64,000 nt of DNA from Saturnia japonica (taxonomy: Eukaryota > Arthropoda > Insecta > Lepidoptera > Saturniidae), in the NCBI GenBank assembly GCA_033032175.1, contig CM065322.1, positions 3,162,001-3,226,000 on the forward strand, written 5' to 3'. Made by a program: the position numbers and the translations under genes. The notes under the pieces are model-generated. The model did not search any database. It saw only the letters and a program-made list of their open reading frames with translations, and was not told the origin of the DNA. This document shows positions 11,391-23,544 of the stretch, piece after piece (position 1 is the first letter of the stretch; each line of letters begins with the position of its first letter).

Positions 11391-12010
11391 CGAGCTGCAA
11401 CGCGCGACTGAGCGCGCGCTTAAATACCGAGGAGATTTCAACAGCCTACGCGTTAAACGCAAGCTTTAAATAAAGACACACCCGTTGTGTGCGGACCACC
11501 ACGCACATTGGGAAACAGCCACCGGATTTAGTTAGAAGGCTGTTAGTGCTTAAGAATCTGTCGCCCCTATGACAGGAATTCTTACCTTTAGCTACGTACG
11601 CTCGTTCGTCCAGCCGATGGGAACGTCCAGGATGTGGTGTGATGAGCTGGAGTACGTGACGCACGCAGGTTTGCCCGATGCACTTTTACTGGTAACTCAA
11701 GAATCGCACGACGTCTGATTGTTTGTATTTTGTAATTACATAGGTATTTCCCGTATTCACCTCGAGTCGCACGTAGTTGCATGCGCCGGCGAAGCTCGAC
11801 ACTTTCTCACTGACGCCATTTACAACGGCGCCACGAAGACGTTGTGGTTGGACGGGAACGTATGAGTGCTTCACAACGCTCTGCTATTGGTTGAATCCCA
11901 TCACATTAAGCGACAGATTAAATACCAGTTATGGTTACGAAACACCCGTAGTTACAGGTGGAGATGACAGTCACCAAAGAGAGCTCAGCTCTGAAATGGT
12001 TTACCCGTGC
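11391..12010. other. Unassigned higher-GC sequence before a Tudor fragment
   Basis: Base composition rises here compared with the flanks. Only short ORFs on both strands occur and none looks like a known family. It may be the 5' flank or insertion context of the Tudor fragment that follows. Confidence 0.3.
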
Positions 12011-12011
12011 T

Positions 12012-12850
12012 ATAGCTGATCATGCAGGTACAAAACGCGGACATGGTGAAGGTGCAGTATGTCGACTACGGCACAGTATTTATGTGCGCGAATGCAAATC
12101 TGTGACCGTTACTGCAGCGCTGGACATGACTGCCGCCGCAGGCGGTATGAGCACGAATTGTGGACGTGCAGCCCTTCGCCGACAACCGGCAGTGGTCACG
12201 ACTGGCATTCGCGTACTTCCTTCAAGTGGTGCATAACGCATGACTAATGGCCTGCCTGGCGACGCTCGACAAAGCGGAGGGAGCGCTCGAAGTGTTTCTC
12301 ATTGATAAGACTTAAGAACAGGAGGTGTACATCGTCTTGGAGCTGGTGCATGCAGGGCATCCGGGGTTTCCCGTCTTGTCGTGGCGGGGAGGCTTAGTAA
12401 CCGTGGCGTGATCACCCACGGTGAAGCGAAGAGGAATCCATAGGCGAGACTGCTCGTTAGGGCTTTAAGCGTGAGCCCACAACGATGCGGACAATAAGAC
12501 ATAGGGTGCGGTGGTGTATGGGCACGTACCATCTGCATGTACCCACCTGTCTACCGCCCTTACCTTCCGCTATGCTCCTGGAATCCACATCATCCCTAAT
12601 TCCTACTCTGCATTTACCAGCGGCTGCTCTTCCGTACCAAACAGTAAATTCCGCTTCACATTCACCAGTAATTACTACATGCCAGCATCCGGTCGCTACA
12701 GTTCATTACTCGTAGCTGCTGCTACATGCCTACCTGCAACCATCGCTCCACACTTACACTAACACCCCACCAACGCACTAACACTCACCCTCTTACCTAA
12801 ATCACCGATTATACTGATTTCATGTCACCTTAATAAAGTTTTGAAAAGTT
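12012..12850 (+). pseudogene. Tudor-domain gene fragment T1
   Basis: The sequence aligns with the Tudor copies at 43.25-45.6 kb. The N-terminal half of the domain is missing, and the visible core reads VKVQYVDYGTV, keeping the DYGT signature of Tudor domains. In-frame stops follow at 12103-12105, 12127-12129 and 12148-12150. The region then continues through LDKAEGALEVFLID and a Pro/Ser-rich tail (THLSTAL region, about 12540-12760) to an AATAAA near 12833. GC content is clearly above the surroundings. No introns are evident, so it could be a processed copy or a piece of a single-exon gene. Family knowledge: Tudor proteins bind methylated arginines, often in piRNA-pathway granules. It lies between the two P450 units. 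Confidence 0.65.
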
Positions 12851-13204
12851 ATTGTTCGCGATATAACTTGTACATTGCCTTGTTAATTCACGTCAGTTGA
12901 TTAAATACGCGCTTGTTGGGCTATTGGATGAGGTATATTCTCCCTATATTATGGCCAGTCGTGATTGTCTTGAAGGCCAATGAGCCGGTTTGAGTTACGT
13001 GTACCTCGTTTGATAACTTCAAAAAAACCCTCTTTTATTTGTTTGTTTGAACTGTGTTGGACCATGGATATATTCTCCCTATTGCGGCCGTTTGTTATGT
13101 TGTTATATTGTGTAAACGTGGAATCTCACCACAAGACGAATTACTGTGAGAAGCCGGTGGACGACGACTTGACTTTATTTTTCCCACCTATCTCGCCTAT
13201 ATCC

Positions 13205-13530
13205 CCGCTCCCGGTTAATAAATGCTTATTGTGGGTGATCTTTTTAGGTCTTTTTAAGACCTACAAATATGTAGTAAATTTATTTGGTATCTTTTATAGT
13301 TTAAAAGTAGCCTAGGTTACTCCTCGTAATATCAATTATCTGCCAGTGAAAGTCCTGTCAAAATCAGTCCAACCCTTTCGAAGATTAGCCGGAACAAACA
13401 GAAAGACAGATTTTTTTTTTAATTGTACCTTTTTTGTTATAAATACAGTATATACTTTCATATGCATTTAGTAAAAAGTTATTATTTTGATGTTAGAAAC
13501 GGACACTTCAATTTTACTAATTGTATGTAT
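13205..13530 (-). mobile_element. Helitron-like element at edge of unit B, truncated
   Basis: Same family and position as the element at 3431-3817, but the CTAG terminus is missing. It ends at ATTGTATGTATGG, where unit A has ATTGTATAGATGG. It marks the left limit of unit B. Confidence 0.5.
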
Positions 13531-13906
13531 GGTATGTAGCGTTTACAATCGCAGTCGTGTAGATAGTTTCCAGATGCCGCTTCTTGTTTGCTACGATTAG
13601 ACTGGACCGAACTCTCAGTTTCGGATTTGTAATACGATTAAAGAAAGTTCTCGAACCATCACAATGCTTTCTAATTTCTATGGCTTTTCTACTTTGTTTG
13701 TGTAGCTGTGTGTAAAATATATAATTAAATCCACAGAATAAAATGAGTCTTATTGTACTCTATGACAATGTCATTGATATCACTGGTGCCTTCCACCCAT
13801 AATAATAAGTAAAAAAATGTTTCCAGTCTGTTGCACACGGATGTTGTTAAAAAACAAGTTTAAATTAATTAATTGAACTTTGGACTGTAAAAAACAACGA
13901 ATAAAT

Positions 13907-14040
13907 AACTAGCCGTGTCCCACTGTTTCACCAGCGTATAACTTAAAATAAATCTTAACTGATACTTTATGATATCGCAATATAGACGATATTTTTAGAG
14001 ACATTTTCGTATGGTATTAAATTATATTGGTTTTCACTGC
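13907..14040 (-). repeat. Second Helitron-like type, unit B copy
   Basis: Counterpart of 4487-4620, ending ACACGGCTAG followed by T on the minus strand. Similarity to unit A stops near 14040, where the unit B insertion begins. Confidence 0.4.
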
Positions 14041-14089
14041 ACCCTATTTTCCATTATCTCTTAAGCTCAAGACAATGGCTAAGGGCAAA

Positions 14090-14480
14090 ATTTATTTTCA
14101 TGTAAATATCATAATGGTGAAGGAACTTTTGTTCGTAAAGGACTAATATGCTATGCCTAATAATAATTCTCATAAATCACGTTTTGATTTTCGAAAACCG
14201 TTTGTTACAAAATGCCGATTGTGGCTTTTGTTTAGAGATAGGCATATGGTATTACGTTTTTTTTTAATGTACTAAGGACCATTATTTTTGCTGAACATTG
14301 TATTTACGTAGGTATCACTAACCATTACGCCAGCACACGAGGATAAAGCAGTTCGGGAGCGCTTTGTGTTCCGATTTGCTTAACAAAAATATTTAAGGCT
14401 GTCTGGGAGATGTAGCTTAAGTATAAGCCTATACTATTCTCCATGAATCTGGCTATTATATACAAAAAGAAAATCACAAA
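14090..14480 (+). repeat. Dispersed repeat, family 2
   Basis: Shares blocks in reverse orientation with about 33400-33700, for example ACCATTACGCCAGC here against GCTGGCGTAATGGT near 33520. No ORF. Edges uncertain. Confidence 0.45.
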
Positions 14481-14984
14481 AAGACAATCAGACTTTTAGT
14501 TCCAGAGATTAGCGTGTCTAAAAAAAAAACAAAAAAAATTCTTCCTGTTTATAATATTATAATAAAGTATAGTATAGTTTTTTAAGAAAATATTGTTTTT
14601 ATGTAAAACTATTTTTTTTTTACACGCATTATAAAAAAGACAAGTTGTTGGGTTCAAAAAGGAATTAAATATACTAATAATAGTGAATAATGACATGCCC
14701 TCTGAGCCTCAATACTGATCCACGAATGTTCTCGATGAGCTGTTGTAACTAGGAGTTTCAACCAAATAAATGTAATTTATCATAAGCAATGTCTCAATCT
14801 ATCTATAAAGTAGTGTCTATCTAATATCTCAGTTCCAATTACAAGTCTCTGTTGGTCCGCTGATGGTGATGGAAAAAATATTAAACAATCCTAAACTATT
14901 GAATAAATCCTCTTGAAAGCTTATGGTTACTTACAGGCTAATGGATTCTCCATTCTCCTATGGTCGGAGTTTATCTGTATGATC

Positions 14985-15215
14985 GAATCAGAAATGAGGA
15001 GATCCGCAGAAAAACTAAATTCACTGACATAGCTCTTAGACTTGCTAAACTAAAATGATATTGGAGGGGCACATCGCTCTTAGAAAGGAAGGCTGATAGG
15101 ACGTAGAGTTCTTAAGTGGCGGTCACGTATCAGACGACGCAGCGTGGGCAAACCTACCACAAGATGGACCGACGACCTAGTGAAGTTTGCGGGAACCCGC
15201 TGGGTGCAATAATCG
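14985..15215 (+). mobile_element. RTE-type LINE C-terminal fragment
   Basis: Broken reading frames give pieces such as EIRRKTKFTDIALRLAKLK and, near 15160, codons for a WTDDLVK-like stretch. These match the extreme C-terminal region of RTE-clade reverse transcriptase ORFs widespread in Lepidoptera. Several frameshifts and stops; no function remains. Confidence 0.6.
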
Positions 15216-15289
15216 GTTAAGAATTAATGAAATTTTAAATATTTGAAAATGGAATAACATATACTTCCCGTGAATATAGTTGAATTAAC

Positions 15290-15480
15290 GAATATATATA
15301 TAATTTTTTTTACGTTATCTAAAAGTAATATTGAAATTTCTTATACCCTATCAACTGACCGATGATATAAGCATCCCATGTACAAAATTTCATAAGAATC
15401 GGTCAAGCCGTTTTTGAGTTAATCCGGACATACAAACAGACAGACTGACGGACAAAAAAAATATTAATAGCATATTCGTG
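15290..15480 (+). repeat. Dispersed repeat, family 3
   Basis: Contains TATAAGCATCCCATGTACAA, then AGAATCGGTCAAGCCGTTTT and an ACAGACAGAC run. Diverged copies are in series at about 21430-21870. Non-coding. Confidence 0.5.
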
Positions 15481-16359
15481 ATCGGTATCGTTCATATAAT
15501 ATGTGTAAAGAGAAATTTTTGAAAAATATTAAAAAAATAATAAAGTACAGACAGGACTACAGATTTATTAATATAGATAGATATATGTATTTATATAATA
15601 CCAAAAAAAATAACAAAACTAAACCATAGTTGGATTTAATCATTATGTGTATTGTGGTCGCAATCCCTACCACCCCGCTATGTTACAGCATATGCACCGG
15701 CTGATTTCGAAACACGACAAACCAAAAGAAAATCTTGAATGGGTAATCTCTATACTACTATTACTATGGTACTCTTTGTGCGTTATTGTCATTATATGCC
15801 AATATGAATCCAACACATTAACCGTCTCAATAAAATTAAAAAATAATTAAAATCATACCTTATTGTACCGGTCTGCGAGAAGGTTTTTCGAAAAACGTGA
15901 AACCCCTTTTATTCCTTTCTTACCAAAAGCATAAATATGAATAGGTTCTTCAAAGAAACTTTCAGCCAAGTTTTATTTTCATCACTTGTGGTAAAAATAC
16001 AATTAACTGACACTTGTAGCAAATTTGTAAAATACAGATAATTTATATGCTTAGAATATATAAACTCCCGCGAGCCGCGATTGACTGCGCACGTCATATT
16101 CCTATCATAAAATAAAACAGTAATTATGCCGTACTGCGTAGTTAAACACTTTATATACACTTCAGCCAATCTTAAAAAGAATACTGGACTGTCATTTAAT
16201 AGGTAATTATTACAAATACATTTCTTATTAAGTATAAAAATCTCAATAAATCAACTGAATTGTTTACGTTGACAACACTGTCATTTCAAAACAACAAAAC
16301 GGTTGTCATGGAAGGTGATATTTCACATTTACATACTTTCATCTCCAATTTTTTTACAC

Positions 16360-16510
16360 TTAAAGTTTTAGCTTCGCCACAAAAAGTAGCCTAAATCCTT
16401 TCCCAAGGTCCAATCTATTTCTATGCCAAAATTCATCAAAATTGGTTCAGCGGTTTAGGCGTGAAAACGTAACAGACAGACAGACAAAGTTACTTTCGCA
16501 TTTATGGATA
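16360..16510 (+). repeat. Dispersed repeat, family 4
   Basis: Contains AAATTCATCAAAATTGGTTC and AGCGGTTTAGGCGTGAAAAC followed by CAGACAGACAGAC. This is a layout common to short interspersed elements of insects. Non-coding. Confidence 0.4.
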
Positions 16511-16821
16511 CGTTTACCAGTATTGGAAATGGCTAATAAGTTTTAGACTGGCGAGGTGAATTTGTGCTTTCCCTTTGGAGAAAGCATTTACCTATTACTG
16601 GGTACATTTACGAGCTGATATATTAATGGTTTGGTTTTTACGTTTACAAAAATTTTGTATTCGCTTTTTTTCAGACAGTACTTCGTTTTATATATGTAAA
16701 TTTTTTTTTCACCCCAATTTTAATTATCTATGTAGGTATATTTATTACGAGAAAATATAAATTGCGACGAAAAAATATATACTCGTTCATTACATCTTGT
16801 ACTTCAATTAGCCTTACAATT

Positions 16822-18165
16822 ATGATACAATTTATATTTATGTTTTTGTCTTTGTTCCTTTTCTGGTACATGTATTCCACAAGAAATCATGACTATTGGT
16901 CAAAGAGGAACATTAAACATGAGAGACATGTCAAACATGACAAAAAGAATATCGAAGAAGCATGTATTGATTTATATCAGAAATACCCTGATGACAAGTT
17001 TGTTGGATTTTACATTGGGAGTACACCTGCATTACTCATCAGGGATCCTGAAATAATAAAACATGTACTGAGTTTGGAATTTAATCATTTCTTCAATCGA
17101 GGTATTGAAGTCAAAACAACAAAAGATTCTTTATTTAACAATGCATTTTTTGTAAGCGGAGATCACTGGAAATTGCTTCGGCAGAGATTTTCATCAGGTA
17201 TATCCACGAGCAAGTTGCAAGGTATGTTCCCATTGATAGCTAAGTGTGCGGATAAATTGCAAGAAATTACTGAGAAGGAGGTGGCGCAGAATGATATCAT
17301 ATTCGCATGGGAGTTAATGGCGCGATTCACAATAGAGTTTATCGCATCTTGTGGCTTTGATATAGAACTGGACACCATAGGTAGAGAAAATATTCACTTT
17401 TTACAAATGACAAAGATGTTCTTTGATAAAACTTACCTTGAAATGTTTGTGATCAATCTGAATGAAATAATCCCATTTTTAAATCTGATACCCGGATCAT
17501 ATGGAATTAATAAAGATTTCGCTAAAATTATACACGATGTAACTAAAAAGGTTAGAAAGGAAAGAAATTTTAAACCATCTGGTCGGAATGACTTCATGGA
17601 CAGACATATGGACAGGGAAGGTATGGGTAAAATTTGCGCGGAATCTTTCTTCGTAAAAACCCTGATAGGACACCTTTTCAAGTGGAGTATGAGATGAATG
17701 AAAATGGTATTGCAGCTCAAGTTTTTCTTTTTCTCCTGGCTGGGTTTAGTAATTCTTCGTTCGCAACCAGTATTCTTCTACATCTATTAGCATACCACCA
17801 AGACATACAGCGTAACGTTCAAAGAGAAATTGATTCTGTGTTATCGAAGTACAATAACAGATTTTGTTACGATGCGATTAGAGATTTAAAATTACTGGAT
17901 ATGTGCTTCAAGGAAGCTATGAGGCTTTCACCTCCAGGCAGCGTCCTTCATCGAGTTTGTACAAAGCGATACACAATTCCTGGCACCAGTATAACTATCG
18001 ATCCTGGAGTAAAGATAAAAATCTCAACCAAAGCGCTGCACACGGACCCTAAATACTTTGAGGATCCAAATGACTTCCGACCAGAAAGGTTTTCCCCAGA
18101 AGCTTCAAAAAACATACCCGGATATGTATATTTGCCATATGGAGAAGGCCCCAGAAAATGTCCAG
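16822..18165 (+). pseudogene. P450 pseudogene, exon 1 (duplicate of 4890-6261)
   Basis: The copy starts at the equivalent ATG (MIQFIFMF). Lesions compared with the intact copy: the hinge and PLPLFGNH stretch is replaced by HVKHD (nine residues shorter, frame kept). One base is lost near 17658, in the region read ESFFEKHPNG in the intact gene, which shifts the frame. Helix I reads AGFSNSS instead of AGFETSS, so the acid-Thr pair needed for oxygen activation is gone. After the frameshift the reading frame is open to the conserved splice donor at 18166. WKLLR, EAMR and the heme Cys are still encoded. Bases 17774-17971 are identical to 5870-6067. No full-length P450 can be made. Confidence 0.85.
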
Positions 18166-18369
18166 GTGAGACCATAAACTTGTTCAAACTTCTTTTTTCA
18201 TAAACGCTTTCTTTTTGTACTTTAACTGACTACTTAATTATTTATTAAGTTATACTTTATATGGAGAAGGTGTGCGGAAAGGTAATATTTATATTATATG
18301 TTAGAAATACATTATTAAATAAAATAAAATATTTATTATTTACTTTCATACTGCCAATACCAAACACAA

Positions 18370-18640
18370 TAATATAGAGTAAGCGATTATGTGTTATACT
18401 AATGCAATTATTAGATTATGAAGATATCCCGAGATGTCTCGGTTATAACCATTAGTAAGTACTTATTTGATAGAATCACTAATTATTAGTAGTCCGGAGG
18501 ACGGTTTTTTAGCTCGTCGGTATACAAGTTCTAAAAATAATTTATTCGTTTACTACTGAACGAACAACATTAGTACGAGTAATAATGAAATGTCTCGATT
18601 ATATAAATCATACACGATCACCCACCACAACAATAATAGT
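18370..18640. repeat. Degenerate MITE-like sequence in pseudogene intron
   Basis: Begins near AAGCGATTATGTGTTATACT and ends near CACGATCACCCACC. It resembles the TA-flanked element at 25316-25681. A related piece is in the intact gene's intron at about 7540-7700, so this insertion predates the duplication. Confidence 0.45.
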
Positions 18641-19932
18641 CTTTGGTTAAACGCTCGTATAGAGTAAATATTGTCGCAAAAGGATTTCAAATTTTTGTCA
18701 ACAAATAATTATAAGTCATACAAGATTGTGCGCGACCGTCATATGTTCCCGACAGACGTTGGCGGGGGCGAGGTACTTCTGACGACAACAGAGCGGGTAA
18801 TGTAGCGGGGAAGGGAAACGCTTGAAATTGCATGACGTAAGCGTGCAGTCAGAGTACACTAAAGAAAACAGTATCACGTATTTATACAAATGACCGAAAC
18901 GAAATCTAGGTAAACTTCAGTACACAATAGTCGTGACTACGCAATTTATAACTAGCAATACGAGGCTCTGCTTTCTGCTTCGTACGCGTAGCAGAGCATA
19001 ATATACGTCTACATTTAAGAGGAATAATTAAGTAATATATACAACTCTATTGAATTACGCGGCGCACGCCAATAAAGCTTCCAGTCGCCTAGTCGCCATC
19101 ATTTTTCTACGATATTTTTAAAAAAAATTGGTTTACAAAATAGACTTCACGTCGGTTAACGCACAAATATTTATGACAATAAAAAAAATCTTAATCATAT
19201 GCGCCCAAACATCAATTTATTGACGACTTGATTACAAAATATTGTATTTTCTCTACTAATTATATAAAAACTTAATTGTAATGACTTGTATATAAAAACC
19301 ATCCCTATAAAATTCTTTAAAGGACTGCGAAAACCGTACAAATACGCGTTGCGTTGATTAAAAGAAGAATGCTGACAAACAGACAGACGCGGTTAACGGT
19401 TTTTTTAATACTATGTATTGATGATGAAATATTATGTTTTTACTTACTTCCTAAACTTATAATTGTTATAGGTTTATAAAACAAAAAGGAAAGACATATA
19501 TTTTATTTTAAAAAAAGTACCTTCTCTTCTTATTAACTCACAATCGCTTATGAAACTAGAAATAAACCCCAAGTTTTTTTTACTTACAAAAGCAGTAATA
19601 TATTTGGTGAAAAGGTAATCACAACAATTTAAGCATTATCCAATACGTAAGTAGGTCACCCAAGAAACATAGTTAGAGGGCAACCCTAGTGCATGTTTAT
19701 CTACGCTGCGGCTGCAGGTAGGTATTTCGAGAACACTGCTGAGATTACATAATGCTTACTTTAATGTAATGTGTAGTGTAATGGCGTGCTACCTCGTTCC
19801 CACCAACATCTAAAAAATTGCTTATCGATCGTAACAGTATAAAAAAGTAACGTACAAACTTAAAAAAATAATGAAATCAGTAGAATTATTGTCACTGGGC
19901 GTCTACTAATAATAGCATGTTTTATGTTACAG

Positions 19933-20108
19933 CTGGTCGTTTGGGTCACATGCAATCAATAATCGGGATAGCTGCTGTTCTGGAGCGTTTCACATTAGAG
20001 CCAGCACCTACGTCACAGCGTCAATTTAAGTTAAAAGTTTCCTCCTATCTTGTGCCAGTTGTAGACGGTGACCTACCGTTACGTTTTATACCTAGAAAGC
20101 ATAAATAA
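19933..20108 (+). pseudogene. P450 pseudogene, exon 2 (duplicate of 9765-9940)
   Basis: Encodes the same residues as exon 2 of the intact gene with only silent base changes, and keeps the TTATGTTACAG acceptor. The exon is undamaged; it is counted with the pseudogene because its exon 1 is frameshifted. An undamaged exon beside a broken one suggests recent inactivation or gene conversion. Confidence 0.8.
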
Positions 20109-20559
20109 ATCTTACATATTTGAATATTAATAGAAAATATTGTATTTTTGTTCAGGTGTAACACTGAGATGGGTCAGTCAAGGGAACTCTGAAATTATAA
20201 GAGGTAGCTAAATATGTCCTAAGGAACCATTACATCGATATTAAAAACAAAAAATCCCGCATTCATAAATTTTAAAAAAGTCGACAGGAATCGATTCTAA
20301 TTACTTTTATTTAAAAAACCTAATGTTATTTCATTACGATAATTGATAGCGTAAGTTTTAAGGAATAAATATTGCTAGGAAATCCTGTGTCTAAAAGTAA
20401 AAGAGAATGCTGATTTTAATTATTTTGTATTATGTTTTGTTTTGTGTTTGTGTATATTATACAGGATGGAAGAAACCAATGGGATATAGAGGAAAAGTAT
20501 ATTAAATATTGAAGATATAAAGTTTTACTCAAAGAAAACTTGCTTTCATTTTTTGAAAA

Positions 20560-20680
20560 ATAATAACTGCATTCACAGATTTTCTAAAAACCTAACCTAT
20601 ACCGGGACTCGAACCAATAAAAATGCAAAAAACAGACAGTGCACTATCTTGTTGCACCAATCGATAGAGTAAACGATAAG
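20560..20680 (-). mobile_element. tRNA-derived SINE copy 2
   Basis: On the minus strand the B-box is GGTTCGAGTCC (20605-20615 complement), an exact match to the pol III consensus. It is preceded by an A-box-like TGGTGCAACAAG. It lies at the same position after exon 2 as copy 1 in unit A, so one insertion was duplicated with the unit. Confidence 0.58.
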
Positions 20681-21429
20681 GATAAAATCTCTCGAATGCA
20701 CATTGTATCTTACAATTACAGGAGACCATAAAATTTAACAATTTGTACATATCAAATTAACATCATAGCAAATTTATATCTAGTTTAAATTTACTCGCTG
20801 TAAACGTTGTAAGCTTCTCTTGAGACTTCAGCATTTACCAAATTTTCTACCATTCGCAAAAACATCAAAGAGAGGTATTGCACAGAGAAATTTATTTGAA
20901 AATGTCTCGTTCCTTGGGGCAGTCCTACTAGATGAATACTTTCACCCTACGGAAGATCGCAGCCAATTATCCCATTAGGAACGCGGTAAAGATACTATAG
21001 TATTACAAGCGATAAGCGGACTGTTTACCTGATGGCCACCTTTGTTGTATAAAAAAAAAAATTACGGGCTGCACTCCGGGATTGCTAGTCTATACTCGGT
21101 ATATGTTGCTGTGATATCGTACCATTAGATTTATTTAAAAAAAAAATATTAATCGGGAGTTAACAATTGTTGTATCTATTATCGGTTGTTTAAACACTAG
21201 GCAAAACAGTTGTTATAAATTTTATAGCAATAAATGTTTTTTTTTATTTATCTAGACGCGTTCGCGGTCTGCTATATGTACATGCATATATGCACACACT
21301 ATAGATGCGTCTCGTAACGGTGTCGCGAGTTCAGAGATTTTATCTCATCTAAAAATATGCGTACCGCGCTAAAAGAAGTTTTCACGTTAAAAACAGGCAG
21401 TATTTGTCTATCCGGATACCTCTCACTGA

Positions 21430-21870
21430 TAATTTGAGACTTTGTGGTTTTTTTTTTATTTAAGAAGTAATATTGACAATTCTTATAGCCCATCAATCAT
21501 GTAAATACATACTTAGACTTCCATTGTACAAAATTATATCAACTTCGGTTAAGAATTAATGAAATTTCATTGTTTTTTTTTTTACGATTCCTAAAAGTAT
21601 TATTGAAAATTCTCGTAACCTTCAGCATTTATGGAACGACTTATACATCCCGTGTATAAAGTTTCACCAAAATCGGCCCAGAATTAAAGAAAATATTTTT
21701 TATTATTTTATTTTTTTACGATTTCTAAAAGATATTGAATTTTATTATACTCTGATTGACCAATTATATAAGCATCCCGTGTTAATAATTTCATAAGAAT
21801 CGATAAAGACATTTTTGAGTTAAATCCGTACATACAAATAGACAGATAAACAATTTTTATGGTATATTCG
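21430..21870 (+). repeat. Tandem diverged copies of dispersed repeat family 3
   Basis: Three partial copies in a row (about 21430-21530, 21570-21690, 21710-21870) share the TTTACGATTTCTAAAAG and AAGCATCCCGTG motifs with 15290-15480. The last also has a CATACAAATAGACAG end. Confidence 0.45.
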
Positions 21871-21954
21871 TGATCAGTATCGTCCATATAGTGTGCCTAT
21901 CGGAAATTTTGGAAACGATGAAATTGTCAGACAGATCTATAGATTTATTAATAT

Positions 21955-23110
21955 TTGGCCCTTACATATAAAATTGGCTTTTTGTACGGCAGGAATATAG
22001 TTTTTTTTTTTGTAAACTACATATATTTCATTAATCAAAGTATGCACCGTTTTTGTCTATGCACTTTTGCCATCTCATAGGTAGTTCATTGATCCCTTTA
22101 CTAAAAAAAACATGGGGGCGAGAATCAATAAACTCTTTGAAGGCGGTTTGGACTGCCGCATCGGAGATTGAATTTTTTTCCTTGTAAGAAGTTGTCCAAA
22201 TTCCGGAAAAATGGTAATCTGTTGGAGCAAGATTCGAGGAGTACGGTGGATGTCGTATACATTCCATAGCTCATCTAACTTAGTGGTTGTTTGTTATGCA
22301 ATGTGTGGTCTTGCGTTGTCGTGAAGCAGCAGTGGCCTAGAGCGATTGACCAATCTCAGTTGTTTAGCAGCTAGTTCTTCCTTCAGGGTTTGCAGTTGCT
22401 GACAATAGATATCTGCCATAATCGTTTGGCCAGATTTTAGAAAGCTCTAGTGAACGACACCGGCGCTAGTCCCCTAGTTACTGACAAGTAACTTTTTCTG
22501 AGTCAATTTTCGTTTAAGGCAGGATTTGGCTGGGTCTCCAGAGTTCAGCCATTGCGACGAGAGCTTCCGATTATCGTACAGTATCCACTTTTCATCACAA
22601 GTAATGATTCGATTTAAAATCCCTTATTTATTGTGTCGGTTGAGCAAAGTAAAACAGCAGTCGACACGTGTTTGCAAGTTCGATTCACTCAATTCATGAG
22701 GTACACATCGTTCAAGTTTTTTTACTTTCCTGTTTGCTTCAAGTGGATTAATACAGTTTTATCACTTACCCCGAAGCCTGCAGCTATCCTTGAAGTGATT
22801 TGTGATGGATCCGCCTCCACAATAGCTTTTAATTCTTCATTTTCCACTTTGGTCTCCGGCCTTCCACGGTGTTGGTTCTGAAGGTCGAAATTTCCAGAAC
22901 GAAAACGTTGAAACCAAAACGTACGATGTTTTCTTTTGCGACACCAGCGCCGTACGATGTGTATTTCGAACTGTTTCTGCAGCACTGGTGCCACGGTAAA
23001 ACTCGTACTCCTAAATATACCGATATTTCATGTTTTCCATTGTGCGGTAATAAGCGACGCCAAAGAAAAAAGTAATGAGGAAAAAACAAATGAATTACTG
23101 TTTTCAAAAC
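21955..23110 (-). mobile_element. mariner (DD34D) transposon relic
   Basis: The left end is TTGGCCCTTACATATAAAAT. Similar ends are found beside the fragment at 55261 and alone near 28557. The right inverted repeat could not be placed, so the right limit is approximate. It contains a broken transposase gene and sits in unit B only, so it was inserted after the duplication. Confidence 0.7.
22031..23040 (-). pseudogene. mariner transposase, multiply broken
   Basis: The ATG is at about 23040 (MENMKYRYI) and the normal stop after NGAYFD is at 22031-22033. The size is close to a normal 345-codon mariner gene. Recognisable blocks are FQRFRSGNFDL, then GRPETKVENEELKAIVEA, GVSDKTVLIHLKQ, CDEKW (first D, 22595-22597), HDNARPH (second D, 22318-22320), LAPTDYH (third D, 22217-22219) and the C-terminal GINELPMRWQKCID. 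Between the second and third D there are 98 bases rather than 102, so there is a frame-disrupting deletion. Further stops and shifts occur throughout. Confidence 0.82.
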
Positions 23111-23249
23111 TCAAATGTACCAGCTAAATGAATTTATAAATTTGAATTTGGAATTCTTAACTAAAGAGGAGATATTTCAGTTCAAAGTGGTCAGTACAAC
23201 GAAACGCTAATTTCATATGTAAAGACTAAAAATAGGAGTGAAATGAATA

Positions 23250-23305
23250 TAAACAACAAACAAACAAAAATCAACAAACAAACAAGCAAACAAACAAAAA
23301 AATAA
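23250..23305. repeat. AAAC-type microsatellite
   Basis: Irregular run of AAAC units with small interruptions. Confidence 0.8.
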
Positions 23306-23544
23306 TGAGAGATTATCGAAGTATTCCTTCCAGTTTTAAAGTTACAACCCTCACACATAGATAGACAAAGAAGGTCTCTAACTTGTTTTAGTTGGGTAAC
23401 CTACTCTCGTGGAATTTTAAGAAAAGTAAAATAACTTTTACGTTTTATCTACGTTTGGGTTAGGTTATATTAGAGTTTTAATATGTTCCCATTTAATTGT
23501 AAGATACAATGTTTATTCGTGAGATTTTAACCTTATTATAAGAC

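Noticed and set aside
11446..11874. Overlapping minus-strand ORFs of 60-72 codons
   Set aside because: They overlap each other in different frames, as expected in higher-GC non-coding DNA. No recognisable domain.
18955..19010. Inverted GCTCTGCT...AGCAGAGC motif as a regulatory hairpin
   Set aside because: Only 8 bases per arm in a window of this size; expected by chance.
23250..23305. Possible CRISPR-like spaced repeat
   Set aside because: It is an imperfect AAAC microsatellite with no spacers; the host is a eukaryote.
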